Source: Eubacteriaceae bacterium
Lineage (GTDB): Bacteria > Bacillota > Clostridia > Eubacteriales > Anaerofustaceae
Length of the DNA stretch: 57,113 nucleotides
Assembly: GCA_009782875.1 (NCBI GenBank)
Contig: WRIE01000012.1
Location: 1-57,113 of the forward strand
Direction of reading: 5' to 3'
Shown here one piece after another: positions 43,722 through 54,816 of this stretch. Position 1 is the stretch's first letter. The number at the start of each line of letters is the position of its first letter. Position numbers and translations under genes: made by a program. Under the pieces are notes generated by a model that did not search any database, was not told the origin of the DNA, and worked only from the letters and a program-made list of their open reading frames with translations.

Positions 43722-46700
43722 TTAATCGAAATCCCCTGCCCCGACAGCTTCAGCTTCAATATTGTCAGTGAATTCGTCGTCTTCCTCATCCTCTTCCCTG
43801 ACAAAATCCGGCTCCGCTGTTTGCAGCTGGATATCTGTATATGACTTGATGCCTGTTCCTGCAGGAATAAGCTTCCCGATAATGATATTCTCTTTCAAGC
43901 CGACCAACGGGTCGATCTTGCCCTTGATTGCAGCGTCTGTCAAAACCTTTGTGGTTTCTTGGAAAGAGGCTGCTGACAAGAAAGAGGAGGTCGCCAGGGA
44001 TGCTTTGGTGATGCCTAATAGCGCCTTTGTTGATGTCGCAGGCTCAAGGCCGGCAGCTACCGCTTGGGCGTTGGCCCTCTGGAATTCGAACCTGTCAACC
44101 AAAGTGCCTGGCAAGAGCGAAGTGTCATTGGAGCTGTCAATCCGGTATTTGCGCAGCATTTGGCGGATTATCAGCTCAATATGCTTGTCGCTGATGTGGA
44201 CGCCTTGCAAGCGGTAAACCTTTTGGACTTCTTGGAGTATATACCTTTGAACCCCGGCTGTGCCAACAATCGCCAACAAATCGTTGGGGTTCAAATTGCC
44301 CTTGGTGATTGGCTGGCCAACCTCAAGCACATCGCCCTCCCTGACTATCAATGTCTCTCCGAAAGGTATCTCATACTGGCGCGATTCCCCAGATTCGCTC
44401 ATCACTTCGATGATGCTGGTCCTCTTCTTGCCTTCTGAGATTGTGACATATCCAGAGATCTCGCTAATCACCGCCACGCCTTTCGGTTTGCGCGCCTCAA
44501 AAAGCTCTTCGACGCGGGGAAGGCCTTGGGTGATATCGTCAGCTCCGGCAATGCCGCCTGTATGGAATGTCCTCATGGTAAGCTGTGTGCCAGGCTCGCC
44601 GATTGATTGGGCAGCGATTGTGCCAACGGCTTCGCCAATATTCACTGGCTGCATTGTAGTGAGGTCCATGCCGTAGCATTTCTGGCATACGCCTATAGAG
44701 GACTCGCAGTTGAACACAGTCCTGATCGAGACCTGTGTGATGCCCGCGTCTGAGATCACTTCAGACATTGGCACGCTAATCATCCCGTTCTTCGGAACTA
44801 AAACACTGCCGTCCCTCGGGTCAATGATGTCCTCAAAAGCGAAGCGGCCTTTTATGCGTTCTCTTAGCGGCTCTATCACGTCATTCCCATTCAAGATATC
44901 TTCAACGATGAAACCTTCGTTGGTTCCGCAGTCTTCCTCCCTGATGATCTGGTCTTGGGAAACATCCACCAGCCTCCGGGTGAGGTAACCCGATTCAGCT
45001 GTCCTAAGCGCAGTGTCAGCTAAGCCTTTTCTAGCGCCATGGGTCGAGATAAAGAACTCCAACACGTTGAGGCCTTCCCGGAAGTTGGAACGGATCGGCA
45101 GCTCGATAATCTCCCCAGTCGGGGATGCCATCAAGCCGCGCATTCCTGCAAGCTGCCTGATCTGGTTCTTAGAGCCGCGGGCTCCGGAGTTGGCCATCAT
45201 GTTTATCGGGTTGGCCATGTCGAGATTGTCCATAAGGGCGCTTGTGACATCGTCTGAAGCCCTGGTCCAAACATCGATTGTCTTCTTTTTGCGCTCCGCG
45301 TCAGTATACAAGCCTTTAGTGAACTGCCTGTAGATCTCGTTGACTTCCAAGTCTGCCTTGGCCAAGATATCAGGTTTGGCATCCGGCACTTGCATGTCTG
45401 CAATGCCCACAGTGACAGCGCTGATAGTCGCGTACTTGCATCCATTGGTCTTTATTTCATCCAAAACCCTGGAAGTGGTCGCAGCGCCGAAATTCACAAA
45501 GCAGTTGTATACTATCTTGGAGAGTATGCCCTTGTCCAGCAATGTGTCTACTTCAAGAGCGAACATGTCATCGATAGTCTCCCTTTTAACGAACCCGAGG
45601 GATTGCGGTATGATCTCATTGAAGAGGAAACGCCCCACAGTGCTCTCGACAATCCTCGAATGATCTGCCCCGTCTATTGTTTTGGTCACCCGGACTTTGA
45701 CCCTTGCATGGAGCTCCACTTCTTTGTTGAAGTAAGCCATTTCCATTTCTGCCAAGTCGGAAAACGCTTTTCCTGTGCCTTTCGCATCGGGGTTTTCCAT
45801 TGACATGTAGTATGAGCCGAGTATCATGTCTTGCGATGGCGAGCATACCGGGCTTCCATCTTGTGGTTTGAGGATGTTGTACGCTGCAAGCATCAAAATC
45901 CTCGCTTCAGCTTGCGCTTCAACTGACAAAGGCACGTGAACAGCCATTTGGTCTCCGTCGAAATCTGCATTATACGCTGTGCATACTAGCGGGTGCAGCT
46001 TTATTGCCCTGCCTTCAACCAAAACAGGCTCAAACGCCTGGATTCCCAGCCTATGCAAGGTGGGGGCGCGGTTTAGAAGCACAGGGTGGTCTTTGATAAC
46101 ATCATCTAGGACATCCCAAACCTCCGGCCGCAGCCTTTCGACCATACGTTTTGCGCTCTTGATATTTTGCGAGTAATGGCGTTTGACCAACTCCCTCATT
46201 ACAAATGGCTTAAATAGCTCGATAGCCATTTCTTTGGGCAACCCGCACTGGTACATCTTCAACTCGGGCCCCACAACGATAACAGAGCGCCCAGAATAGT
46301 CCACACGCTTGCCAAGGAGATTTTGCCTGAATCTGCCTTGTTTGCCCTTGAGCATGTCGGAAAGGCTCCGAAGGGGCCTGTTTCCTGGCCCGGTCACTGG
46401 CCTTCCCCTTCTGCCATTGTCGATCAAAGCGTCAACAGCTTCTTGGAGCATGCGTTTCTCGTTTTGAATGATTATGTCGGGCGCATTCAAATCAAGGAGC
46501 TTTTTCAAACGGTTGTTCCTATTGATCACCCTCCTGTAAAGGTCGTTCAAGTCGCTTGTCGCAAAACGGCCGCCGTCAAGCATGACCATGGGCCGCAGCT
46601 CGGGAGGGATAACCGGGACAACTGAGAGAACCATGTCTTGGGGCTGGTTGCCAGATGTTTTGAATGCTTCGATAATTTCGAGCTTCCTGATCGCTTTGAC

Positions 46701-47309
46701 TTTTTTTTGGCCAGACCCGTTTGTGATAATCTCTTTCAAGTCGATAGCCTCTTGCTGCAAGTCCACCTGCAATAGTAGATCCAAGATAGCCTCAGCTCCG
46801 ATTTTTGCCACAAAGTTGTTTCCGAACTTTGCTTTGTTCTCGCGGTACTCGTTTTCTGTCAACAGCTGTTTCGGGTCCAGTGGAGAGTTGCCGGGATCTG
46901 TGACGATGTATGCGGCGAAATATATAACCCTTTCCAAATCCCTTGGCGATATCTCCAAAATAATCCCGATCCTGCTTGGAATCCCTTTGAAATACCAAAT
47001 ATGAGTCACAGGGGCGGCAAGCTCGATGTGGCCCATGCGCTCCCTGCGCACTTTAGAGCGTGTCACTTCAACGCCGCACCTGTCGCAGATGATCCCCTTG
47101 TTCTTGACTTGCTTGTATTTGCCGCAGTGGCATTCCCAGTCTTTCATAGGACCAAATATCTTCTCGCAGAAAAGGCCGTCTTTCTCCGGTTTTGATGTCC
47201 TGTAATTTATGGTCTCAGGTTTTTTGACTTCCCCATAGGACCATTCCCGTATTTTGTCGGAGGACGCCAAACCAATCCTGATCGCCTTGAAGTTGTTTAA
47301 CTCATTCAT
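43722..47309 (-). CDS. rpoC: DNA-directed RNA polymerase subunit beta'
   Basis: 1195 residues, the Bacillota size, without the large proteobacterial insertion. Complete landmarks: N-terminal zinc site [38 protein letters not shown], the catalytic [12 protein letters not shown] loop, [18 protein letters not shown] bridge-helix/trigger-loop region, second zinc site [16 protein letters not shown], and [19 protein letters not shown]. The C-terminus ends in an acidic tail ([20 protein letters not shown]), reminiscent of but shorter than the RpoB tail. It lies 15 bp after rpoB with AAGGGGG as binding site. Confidence 0.98.
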   Translation of the reverse strand: MNELNNFKAIRIGLASSDKIREWSYGEVKKPETINYRTSKPEKDGLFCEKIFGPMKDWECHCGKYKQVKNKGIICDRCGVEVTRSKVRRERMGHIELAAPVTHIWYFKGIPSRIGIILEISPRDLERVIYFAAYIVTDPGNSPLDPKQLLTENEYRENKAKFGNNFVAKIGAEAILDLLLQVDLQQEAIDLKEIITNGSGQKKVKAIRKLEIIEAFKTSGNQPQDMVLSVVPVIPPELRPMVMLDGGRFATSDLNDLYRRVINRNNRLKKLLDLNAPDIIIQNEKRMLQEAVDALIDNGRRGRPVTGPGNRPLRSLSDMLKGKQGRFRQNLLGKRVDYSGRSVIVVGPELKMYQCGLPKEMAIELFKPFVMRELVKRHYSQNIKSAKRMVERLRPEVWDVLDDVIKDHPVLLNRAPTLHRLGIQAFEPVLVEGRAIKLHPLVCTAYNADFDGDQMAVHVPLSVEAQAEARILMLAAYNILKPQDGSPVCSPSQDMILGSYYMSMENPDAKGTGKAFSDLAEMEMAYFNKEVELHARVKVRVTKTIDGADHSRIVESTVGRFLFNEIIPQSLGFVKRETIDDMFALEVDTLLDKGILSKIVYNCFVNFGAATTSRVLDEIKTNGCKYATISAVTVGIADMQVPDAKPDILAKADLEVNEIYRQFTKGLYTDAERKKKTIDVWTRASDDVTSALMDNLDMANPINMMANSGARGSKNQIRQLAGMRGLMASPTGEIIELPIRSNFREGLNVLEFFISTHGARKGLADTALRTAESGYLTRRLVDVSQDQIIREEDCGTNEGFIVEDILNGNDVIEPLRERIKGRFAFEDIIDPRDGSVLVPKNGMISVPMSEVISDAGITQVSIRTVFNCESSIGVCQKCYGMDLTTMQPVNIGEAVGTIAAQSIGEPGTQLTMRTFHTGGIAGADDITQGLPRVEELFEARKPKGVAVISEISGYVTISEGKKRTSIIEVMSESGESRQYEIPFGETLIVREGDVLEVGQPITKGNLNPNDLLAIVGTAGVQRYILQEVQKVYRLQGVHISDKHIELIIRQMLRKYRIDSSNDTSLLPGTLVDRFEFQRANAQAVAAGLEPATSTKALLGITKASLATSSFLSAASFQETTKVLTDAAIKGKIDPLVGLKENIIIGKLIPAGTGIKSYTDIQLQTAEPDFVREEDEEDDEFTDNIEAEAVGAGDFD

Positions 47310-47324
47310 TTGATAGTAGCCCCC

Positions 47325-50300
47325 TTAAAAATCGTCTCCAAAATCGTTTTTGATGGCAATGTCAATATCAAGGCCGTTGACCTCGATGTCCGAGACTTCG
47401 TCATCGGCAGAAATTGTGTCGATATCCGACCCTATCCCGTCCAAGGACTGGCTGTCTTTCGCCAGCTCTTCTTCTTCCAGCTCTAGATCTTCTAGCTCAT
47501 CGATGTCGGCATCAATGTCGTCATCCTCTTCGTTGTCTTCTTCTTCGAAATCGTGTGCGCCATCATCATTCCCATTGCCGCCATTCCCGAAGTTTTCCTC
47601 AATGCTGCCATCGTCTACGCTATCGTCTTCAAAATCGTCATCCTCATCATCGAAGATTTCATCGTCGTCTTCGTCCTGGTCGTCTTCATCCTGGCCGCCA
47701 TCATCAAGATCATCGATTTCGATAATGAAACGTCCGATATCCTCATCTTCGATGATGTCATCCTTTTCCACTAGTGCGGGAGCCAGCTCTTCTTGATCGA
47801 CATCATCGTACTCGTAAGTGACAGTGTTGTCAACAGGCTTTGGCGTCATCCTGCTGCCCATGATGCCGTCAGAGTCGTCATTGAGCTCGACCTGGTTCCC
47901 GTTCTCGTCCAAGACGCTTATGTCTAGGCACAAGGACTGGAATTCTTTGATCAGCACTTTAAACGATTCCGGTATTCCCGGCTCAGGGATATTGTCGCCT
48001 TTTACAATAGCCTCATAAGCCTTCACCCTGCCAACAACATCATCGCTCTTTACAGTCAAGATTTCTTGCAAGACATTTGAGGCCCCATAAGCCTCGAGCG
48101 CCCAAACTTCCATCTCGCCGAACCTCTGGCCACCAAATTGGGCTTTGCCTCCCAGTGGCTGCTGGGTGACCAAAGAATAAGGCCCAGTTGACCTCGAGTG
48201 CATTTTGTCATCCACCAAATGGTGGAGCTTGAGCATATATAGATACCCTACAGTGACAGGGTTCACGAACTTCTCCCCTGTCCTTCCATCGTAGAGGTCG
48301 ATTTTTCCGTTAGCGTTGTACCCCGCTTGTTCCAAGCATTCGATAATATCGTTTTCAGACGCACCGTCAAAGACTGGCGTTGCGATCTCCCAACCCAGCT
48401 TTTTACATGCCAGGCCTAAATGGACTTCAAGGACCTGGCCGATATTCATGCGGGAAGGGACACCCATGGGGCTTAGCACTATCTGCAAAGGCGTGCCGTC
48501 GGGCATGAATGGCATGTCTTCCTGGGGCAATATGCGGGAAATAACGCCTTTGTTGCCGTGCCTTCCGGCCATTTTGTCCCCGACCGATATCTTGCGTTTT
48601 ACTGCGACATAAACCCGGACCAGCTTGTTGACGCCGGGTTTTAATTCGTCGCCGTTCTCCCTGGTGAAGACTTTAACGTCTACGACAATGCCGCTCTCCC
48701 CATGGGGAACTTTTAGGGAGGTGTCCCTTACTTCCCTAGCCTTCTCACCAAAAATCGCCCTAAGCAGGCGCTCTTCAGCTGAAAGCTCGCTCTCCCCTTT
48801 TGGCGTGACCTTGCCTACAAGGATGTCGTCGCTGGTGACTTCCGCGCCGATGCGGATAATCCCCCTGGAATCCAAGTTCTTGAGCGCGTCTTCGCCTATG
48901 TTGGGTATTTCCCGGGTAATCTCCTCTGGACCAAGCTTGGTTTCCCTGGCCTCTGACTCGAACTCTTCGATATGGATAGATGTGTAGATGTCATCCCTGA
49001 CCAGCTCTTCGCTGATTAAGATCGCATCCTCGAAATTGTATCCTTCCCATGTCATAAACGCTACGAGGACATTTCGCCCAAGCGCCAAATCCCCTTGGTC
49101 GATCGAAGGGCCGTCAGCGATGATATCGCCTTTTTTGACTTCCTCCCGCAGTGTGACAATAGGCCTTTGGTTGGTGCATGTGCCTTGGTTGGACCGTTTG
49201 AATTTCAACAGCGGGTAGCGCTTCCTAGTAAGGGCGTCGTGGCTGAGCACAACGATTTCATCAGCGGTCACCTTCTCAACGATACCGTCGATTTCGCTGA
49301 TCACGCACACTCCTGAGTCTTTTGCCGCTATGGCCTCAATGCCCGTTCCGACTATTGGTGCGTCAGGTTTGAGCAAAGGCACAGCTTGCCGCTGCATGTT
49401 TGAGCCCATTAGCGCCCGGTTTGCGTCGTCATTCTCTAGAAATGGTATCAAGGATGTGGCTACTGACACGATTTGCCGCGGCGACACGTCCATGTAGTCG
49501 ATCCTGTCGCTTGGCGCAGTGACAAAATCACGCCTTTTGCCGGTTCTTCCTGTTACCCTATCATTGAGGAAGTAGCCGTTCTGGTCCAGTGGCTCATTTG
49601 CTTGGGCTATTGTGTATTTGCCTTCCTCTTCGGCATCGATATAAACGATCTCCCCTGTTACCCTGCCGCCAGTCACTTTGCGGTATGGAGTCTCAATGAA
49701 GCCATACCTGTTGACCCTGGCATACGTGCTCATAGAGCCTATAAGGCCGATATTCGGGCCTTCCGGGGTTTCTATGGGGCAGATCCTGCCATAATGGGAG
49801 TGGTGCACATCGCGCACATCGAAACCTGCGCGCTCCCTAGACAAACCGCCTGGACCCAGCGCGGAAAGCCTCCTCTTATGGGTGAGCTCAGTCAAGGGGT
49901 TGGTTTGGTCCATAAACTGCGAAAGCTGGGAAGAGCCGAAAAACTCTTTCAATGACGCGCTTACGGGCCTGATATTGACTAACATCTGGGGCGAGATCTC
50001 CGCAGGGTCGCTTGTCGCCATGCGCTCCCTGACTACCCTCTCCAGCCTGGACAAACCGATTCTAAATTGGTTTTGGAGCAGCTCTCCCACGCTCCTCAAA
50101 CGGCGGTTGCCCAAATGGTCGATATCATCCAGCTCGCCGATGTCGTGGTCCAGCCCCAAGTTGTAGCTGATAGATGCGAAAATGTCGTGGACCGTGATGC
50201 TTCTGGGCATCAGCTTGCCAAGGTTTTCCTTGAACAGGATTTCTCGCTCCTCAGGTGTTTGCCCTTGGGCGATGATCCTTTCAAGCTCAGCGACTTCCAC

Positions 50301-51380
50301 CATCTCAACGTTGGTGTCGCTGATGTTAAAATCGATCCCATATGCCCTCGGGTCGCACATGTTGTTTCCGACAGCGTATGTCTCGACGCCGCCTGCCTGT
50401 AATTTGACCCTGTTGATGCCGCTGTTCTGGATTGCCCAAGCCTCCTCAAGGGAGATGATTTGGCCGGCTTCGCATAGCAGCTCCCCAGTCCGGGGGTGGC
50501 CAATGGTTTCAGCCGAGCGCTGGTTGGCTATCCTGGAGGCTAAAGCTAGCTTTTTATTTAACTTGAAGCGGCCAACGTGCATCAAGTCGTATCTTTTGGG
50601 GTCGAAGAACATAGAGTTGAACAGTGGCCTCGCCGAATCGATTGAAGCGGGCTCTCCTGGCCGCAGCCTTTTGTAGATCTCGGTCAAGCCGGATTCCACG
50701 TCTGTCGCAATATCTTTTTGCAAGGTCGCCTGGAGGCGCTCTGTGTCGCCGAAATACTCGATTATTTCGGCGTTGCGCCCGAGGCCCACCGCCCTGGCGA
50801 GGACTGTGATAGGGATTTTTCTAGTCCTGTCGACTCTTACGTACAGGATATTGTTTGAATCGGTCTCATACTCCAGCCAAGCGCCCCTGTTTGGGATTAT
50901 CTGGGAAGAGAACAAATCCTTTCCGTGCTTGTCGACTTCTTTTGAAAAGTATGCGCCGGGTGACCTGACCAGCTGGCTGACGATAACACGTTCGGCTCCG
51001 TTGATAATGAAAGTCCCGTTCTCTGTCATTAACGGAAAATCAGCCATAAATATGTTTTGCTCTTTAATTTCGCCGGTTTGCTTGTTGGAAAACCTTATTT
51101 TGATCTTGAGGGAAGCAGAGAAGTTGGCGTCCCTCTCCTTGCATTCCTCGACGGAGTACTTTGGGTCCCCCTCGAGGTTGTAGTCTATGAACTCTAGAAA
51201 AAGGTTTCCGGAAAAATCAACAATCGGATTGATATCTTCGAAAACTTCCTTGAGCCCCCGATCCAAGAACCAATTGTAGGATGTTTTCTGGATTTCAATC
51301 AGGTATGGGAGTTCCATGACGTCTTTAATCCTGGAAAAACTCATCCTCGTTCTTCTTCCAATTTTCTCTGGATGTACCAA
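47325..51380 (-). CDS. rpoB: DNA-directed RNA polymerase subunit beta with long acidic C-terminal tail
   Basis: 1351 residues against about 1150-1200 in typical Bacillota. The conserved body is complete: [19 protein letters not shown] at the start, rifampicin cluster [17 protein letters not shown] with [15 protein letters not shown], residues there looking wild type, [40 protein letters not shown], and [21 protein letters not shown]. The normal end is near [20 protein letters not shown]. After it a ~180-residue extension consists largely of Asp/Glu (for example [20 protein letters not shown]). There is no rplJL immediately upstream; a separate promoter lies about 320 bp ahead. Confidence 0.97.
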   Translation of the reverse strand: MVHPEKIGRRTRMSFSRIKDVMELPYLIEIQKTSYNWFLDRGLKEVFEDINPIVDFSGNLFLEFIDYNLEGDPKYSVEECKERDANFSASLKIKIRFSNKQTGEIKEQNIFMADFPLMTENGTFIINGAERVIVSQLVRSPGAYFSKEVDKHGKDLFSSQIIPNRGAWLEYETDSNNILYVRVDRTRKIPITVLARAVGLGRNAEIIEYFGDTERLQATLQKDIATDVESGLTEIYKRLRPGEPASIDSARPLFNSMFFDPKRYDLMHVGRFKLNKKLALASRIANQRSAETIGHPRTGELLCEAGQIISLEEAWAIQNSGINRVKLQAGGVETYAVGNNMCDPRAYGIDFNISDTNVEMVEVAELERIIAQGQTPEEREILFKENLGKLMPRSITVHDIFASISYNLGLDHDIGELDDIDHLGNRRLRSVGELLQNQFRIGLSRLERVVRERMATSDPAEISPQMLVNIRPVSASLKEFFGSSQLSQFMDQTNPLTELTHKRRLSALGPGGLSRERAGFDVRDVHHSHYGRICPIETPEGPNIGLIGSMSTYARVNRYGFIETPYRKVTGGRVTGEIVYIDAEEEGKYTIAQANEPLDQNGYFLNDRVTGRTGKRRDFVTAPSDRIDYMDVSPRQIVSVATSLIPFLENDDANRALMGSNMQRQAVPLLKPDAPIVGTGIEAIAAKDSGVCVISEIDGIVEKVTADEIVVLSHDALTRKRYPLLKFKRSNQGTCTNQRPIVTLREEVKKGDIIADGPSIDQGDLALGRNVLVAFMTWEGYNFEDAILISEELVRDDIYTSIHIEEFESEARETKLGPEEITREIPNIGEDALKNLDSRGIIRIGAEVTSDDILVGKVTPKGESELSAEERLLRAIFGEKAREVRDTSLKVPHGESGIVVDVKVFTRENGDELKPGVNKLVRVYVAVKRKISVGDKMAGRHGNKGVISRILPQEDMPFMPDGTPLQIVLSPMGVPSRMNIGQVLEVHLGLACKKLGWEIATPVFDGASENDIIECLEQAGYNANGKIDLYDGRTGEKFVNPVTVGYLYMLKLHHLVDDKMHSRSTGPYSLVTQQPLGGKAQFGGQRFGEMEVWALEAYGASNVLQEILTVKSDDVVGRVKAYEAIVKGDNIPEPGIPESFKVLIKEFQSLCLDISVLDENGNQVELNDDSDGIMGSRMTPKPVDNTVTYEYDDVDQEELAPALVEKDDIIEDEDIGRFIIEIDDLDDGGQDEDDQDEDDDEIFDDEDDDFEDDSVDDGSIEENFGNGGNGNDDGAHDFEEEDNEEDDDIDADIDELEDLELEEEELAKDSQSLDGIGSDIDTISADDEVSDIEVNGLDIDIAIKNDFGDDF

Positions 51381-51700
51381 ATTGCTAACCCTGCTTTCTA
51401 AAACTTATTTAGGCTTAATGCTTAATGTTTAGTACGCACTTCACAAAAGCTTGCCATAAAGGACTGGCCTTACAGCTCCTCCATGCGCGTGAGGCTGCTA
51501 GAGCCTAGCGGCGCGCTGCTTGTGCCAACCGCAAACGCATCCCTTCATGCAGTATGTTTATTGCAGCATTGCAACAGAAAAACGCGCCTTGCTGTCTGCC
51601 TGGGCAAAAAAAGCCCAAGAATGCAAAGAGCTAAATCCACTAATTAAATGTCGAATATAGAAACATTTTTTTTGATTTTATTGTTTTCAAGTAATTAATT

Positions 51701-51729
51701 ATTGTATAATAGAAGGCAGTGAATGTCAA
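51701..51729 (-). promoter_or_regulatory. rpoBC promoter
   Basis: On the minus strand: TTGACA (51729-51724), 17-bp spacer, TACAAT (51706-51701). Transcription would start near 51694, leaving a leader of about 310 nt before the rpoB ATG at 51380. I see no gene in 51381-51694; the leader may be regulatory. Confidence 0.8.
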
Positions 51730-51828
51730 TATAGATTAATTACTTTAATTAATTATGGCATCAAGTTATCAAATTCAAACAAAGTTATGTAATTTTTTTT
51801 TTACAAATTTTTTATTGCGAGGTTTCTC

Positions 51829-52365
51829 ATGGGCAATACAGATGTGCTTGCAGCGATGGCAAGAGAAGCTGGCTTTGACGAGATCGTGAATGTGCCGTCA
51901 ACAGAGATTGTCATCTCCGAGGTTGTCCTTGGGCAATGCGCCCGCAACACTTGCGGAAACTATGGCAAGAACTATTCATGCCCCCCCTTAAGCGGAACGT
52001 TGGAGGAGTGCATAAACAGAATGACCGAATACGAGTATGCTTTGGTCATCGACTTCCGCACAAGTATGAAGAGCCGTTTTGAAATACAAGAAGGCGGCGC
52101 CCAATTCAGGGAAGCGGTTGAAAAATTGCGCATTGCTGTGCAGGACTCGGGAATAGAAGGCAAAGTGTTTGCCGCAGGGACTTGCCGCATCTGCGAAGTG
52201 TGCGGGGCGATTACAGGAGAGGAGTGCCGGTATCCAGATTTAAGGCGCTATTCTTTGGAGGGCAGCGGGGTGGATGTAGTCCGCACATCAATGAACTTGA
52301 AAATGAAATACAATGCAGGCCCGGGCACTATGACGTATTTCGCCATGGTGGGGTATAACGGATAA
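51829..52365 (+). CDS. DUF2284 metal-binding protein
   Basis: 178 residues; GAGG lies about eight bases before ATG 51829. A cysteine motif CARNTCGNYGKNYSCPP in the first third, and CRICEVCGAITGEECRYPD with several more Cys in the last third, are the hallmark of DUF2284, a family of predicted metal (probably Fe-S) binding proteins common in anaerobes. There is no signal peptide. It stands alone, divergent from rpoB. The function is unknown. Confidence 0.85.
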   Translation: MGNTDVLAAMAREAGFDEIVNVPSTEIVISEVVLGQCARNTCGNYGKNYSCPPLSGTLEECINRMTEYEYALVIDFRTSMKSRFEIQEGGAQFREAVEKLRIAVQDSGIEGKVFAAGTCRICEVCGAITGEECRYPDLRRYSLEGSGVDVVRTSMNLKMKYNAGPGTMTYFAMVGYNG

Positions 52366-52446
52366 GCAAGGCATAACCAAAGAAACAGCTAGGGGCAGCC
52401 AGGTTGTTTTTTTTGGTTGTGCCTCCGTATATGATATGCGAAACAT

Positions 52447-52611
52447 TCAGTTGTCTTCAGATGCCAGCCATCCGTGCCACTGCACATCAATCCTGCGCGC
52501 CGACCCTGGGGCTTTGAGAAAAAAAATCGCCTCATCCAGCTTTAGGGTGGCTATCCATGTCTTGTCTGTCCGGGTGGCTATCCAGAATTTGCCTATGTAC
52601 TTAAGCTGCAT
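52447..52611 (-). CDS. Small 54-residue protein
   Basis: ATG 52611 on the minus strand has GGAGG nine bases upstream, a strong reason to accept translation. The product begins MQLKYIGKFWIATRTDKTW and ends VQWHGWLASEDN. It is rich in Trp and Lys, with no signal or motif, and I do not recognise it. It sits 76 bp past the terminator of the M23 gene, so it must have its own promoter or depend on readthrough. Confidence 0.55.
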   Translation of the reverse strand: MQLKYIGKFWIATRTDKTWIATLKLDEAIFFLKAPGSARRIDVQWHGWLASEDN

Positions 52612-52687
52612 AATCAACTTCCTCCGACTAGTTACTAATGCATACTTGCCATGGGACGCTATTATTCCAGAATCCCGGCAAAAAAAA

Positions 52688-52721
52688 CACAGCTGGGGAA
52701 AATGCGAATCCCCCAGCTGTG
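52688..52721 (-). terminator. Intrinsic terminator of the first G5-M23 gene
   Basis: CACAGCTGGGG (52688-52698) pairs with CCCCAGCTGTG (52711-52721); on the minus strand it is followed by eight bases of TTTTTTTT. It ends transcription about 20 bases after the gene's stop. Confidence 0.92.
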
Positions 52722-52741
52722 CCTTGCGCGGAACAAAAACG

Positions 52742-54472
52742 CTAAACTGGATAGAACAACCCATGGTCAACCCATTCCCCTTGCTTCACGCCCAAGAATT
52801 TGCGCAAATCCAGGCGAACATCATTCTTGCGCACCTCAAAATGGAGATGGGGTCCTGTAGACCTCCCCGTGTTCCCTGAAAGCGCGATGACATCCCCTTG
52901 GTTGACCCTGTCTCCGACTTTGGCCTTGTATTCGCTCAAATGCGCGTACAAGGTTGAAAAGCCATTTTCATGCTTGACAATCACACATTTGCCGTAGTTG
53001 CCATAGGTGCTTGCCATTTGGACAACTCCCGTGTCTGCTGCAAGCACAATGCGCCCCACGTTGCAGCCTACATCAATTGCCTTATAAGCTGCGTGGGAGC
53101 CGGTGCGGCTGTCGCTGAAGGATGTGATCCTGCCATATACCGGCATCAAGTACTTGCCTGTGCTGGACACAGCCGGCAATTGCTTGATGCCCCTGGCATA
53201 TATCGCATCGATTGGGGCAGCGATTTTTTTCTCCGACTCAACCACTTCGTTGATAATTTTGCCGTTTTCATAGGTGATAATGCTCACAACTTGCTTTTTC
53301 CCGTAAATGCCTTCGCTGATCGGGGCTTGCTCGCCCATGAAAAGGTTCGGATCGTCCTGGTATACCTTGTTGTAGGCGATATCCACATTGCGCTTGACCC
53401 GCTTGGTGATTTTGGCGGCGAAGATGCCGGCGTTTCCGGTCTTGCCTATGGAGTAGTCGTCTTTGCGGAAATCCAGCGCGGTCATTATGCCTTGGTTTCC
53501 GCTCTTGTAGGACTGGGCGATCGTGTCCACAAGGGAAAGGGAGGCTGCAGGCAAGCTTTCGCCGATGCTGGCCACATCCCCGCCCTTTGGCGCGCCAGCC
53601 GTGTCAAGCCCGAGCAGGTAGTCGACTGCTTTGCCAACCGGCACCACCTCGGAGAGCTCCACGATCTTTTCAATTACAGCCACCTCGTGGGAGAAGTCTT
53701 TGTCAATCACCGTCTCCTCCTCGACATCGCTGGAGTATGGCTTGAGCAGCAAGGCAAGCGCCTCGTTGGCATCATCCACAGAAGCCATCCTCACGGCTTC
53801 CTCCTGGTTGATGGTGATGACGCCCCCGTTAGCAAAGACGGTGAGGTTGCATCGGTATAGCGCCTCCTCGCATTCGCCTACATCCAGCGCCTCCACGCTA
53901 TTGGTTATAAAGGCGCGGGTTGTGGAAATGGTCTGCTCGAAACTGACAGACTCGTTTTGGTACCAGTTCCCCATAGTGGTTTCGATATTGGTTATGGCTT
54001 CGTCAACCACCCCCATGTTTCGCACTATGCCGATCTTGTACCCATTGAACATCACATCATATCCTATGTACTTGTTTACCCAAGTGCTGGTTGCTGCCAA
54101 CAGCACAAATGCGCATATTCCTGCGGACATTGCCGCTTTTTTGTCTTGAAGCCGGTCCAAATGCTCGGCTAGTGTGTAATACACATAGAGGGCGAGCGAT
54201 TTAGCTGCATAATAATTTTTCTGGACAAAACCCCCCGCTGCCTTCACCGGCTCTGGCAAAGGCAAGCGCCCTGTGGACAGCCGGAAGACAGGCGCCAGGT
54301 TCTGCCTCCGGCGCTTATAGTCGCGGGTATCATAGATGGCGTTTCTGTGTGCCCTTTTGACTTCGATCATCTCTTCCACAATGCGCTTGCGGTTTTGCTT
54401 GCGCTTGTGCCTGTCGCAGAGCCTTTGGATTTCGTCTTCTTCATTGCGCTGCAATTTGAAGCTTAGTTCCAT
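52742..54472 (-). CDS. Membrane-anchored G5-M23 (LytM-like) protein, paralogue 1
   Basis: I place the start at ATG 54472 (MELSFKLQRNEEDEIQ, GGAGG six bases before), matching the start of the second paralogue; this gives 576 residues. A basic cytoplasmic N-terminus of ~115 residues (QNRKRIVEEMIEVKRAHRNA) precedes one membrane helix (MSAGICAFVLLAATSTWV). Then comes an outside region, a G5 domain (~NVDIAYNKVYQDDPNLFMGE to AAPIDAIYARG), and a C-terminal M23 domain with TLYAHLSEY and GPHLHFEVR. The first zinc-binding position, normally HxGxD, reads YKAID: the His is missing and only the Asp remains, although a His lies six residues before that Asp (SHAAYKAID). It may be a non-enzymatic murein-binding or SpoIIQ-like structural protein. 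It has its own terminator. Confidence 0.85.
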   Translation of the reverse strand: MELSFKLQRNEEDEIQRLCDRHKRKQNRKRIVEEMIEVKRAHRNAIYDTRDYKRRRQNLAPVFRLSTGRLPLPEPVKAAGGFVQKNYYAAKSLALYVYYTLAEHLDRLQDKKAAMSAGICAFVLLAATSTWVNKYIGYDVMFNGYKIGIVRNMGVVDEAITNIETTMGNWYQNESVSFEQTISTTRAFITNSVEALDVGECEEALYRCNLTVFANGGVITINQEEAVRMASVDDANEALALLLKPYSSDVEEETVIDKDFSHEVAVIEKIVELSEVVPVGKAVDYLLGLDTAGAPKGGDVASIGESLPAASLSLVDTIAQSYKSGNQGIMTALDFRKDDYSIGKTGNAGIFAAKITKRVKRNVDIAYNKVYQDDPNLFMGEQAPISEGIYGKKQVVSIITYENGKIINEVVESEKKIAAPIDAIYARGIKQLPAVSSTGKYLMPVYGRITSFSDSRTGSHAAYKAIDVGCNVGRIVLAADTGVVQMASTYGNYGKCVIVKHENGFSTLYAHLSEYKAKVGDRVNQGDVIALSGNTGRSTGPHLHFEVRKNDVRLDLRKFLGVKQGEWVDHGLFYPV

Positions 54473-54816
54473 TGCGCCTCCGTTTTGCCTCGGCATAACA
54501 AGCCAAGGCTCTTGTGTTACATTTTAGTGACATGAAAATTTTAACATAGATAGGCTCTTAAAACCATCTCAATTTGTATTAAAAAAGCTTAAGGATAAAC
54601 TAATCTACAGAAAATCGATATCAATTGGTATCTAAAAATGGGCTTAAGATAGATAAATAGTCGTTTTGAAGCTATTTTTGCAGTAGAAAAATGTAGAATG
54701 TGAAATAATCGTAACAGGCAGATTTTAATAAGAAAATAAGGTTTAGCACTATAAAAAGCCGGCAGCGAGTTTATGCTGCCGGCTTTTTATAGTGCTAGCC
54801 TATATATATATTTTTT
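54473..54816. other. Intergenic region between the two G5-M23 paralogues
   Basis: A+T-rich spacer of ~340 bases holding the terminator of paralogue 2 (54744-54797) and presumably the promoter of paralogue 1. No reliable -35/-10 pair could be fixed, and no gene is seen. Confidence 0.5.
54744..54797. terminator. 23-bp stem bidirectional terminator
   Basis: 54744-54766 and 54775-54797 are perfect reverse complements around an 8-nt loop. The GCCGGCAGC core is flanked by A5 and T5 within the stem, so it can end transcription in both directions. It serves paralogue 2 on the minus strand. Confidence 0.92.

Noticed and set aside
47350..47796. Long plus-strand Ser-rich frame opposite the rpoB tail
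   Set aside because: It is the complement of the Asp/Glu codon runs (GAC/GAT/GAA read backwards give Ser/Leu/Phe) and has no ribosome binding site.
49850..49990. Rifampicin-resistance changes in RpoB
   Set aside because: The cluster [17 protein letters not shown] and [15 protein letters not shown] keeps the residues of sensitive enzymes; Asn-to-Thr and Ile-to-Leu differences are ordinary lineage variation.
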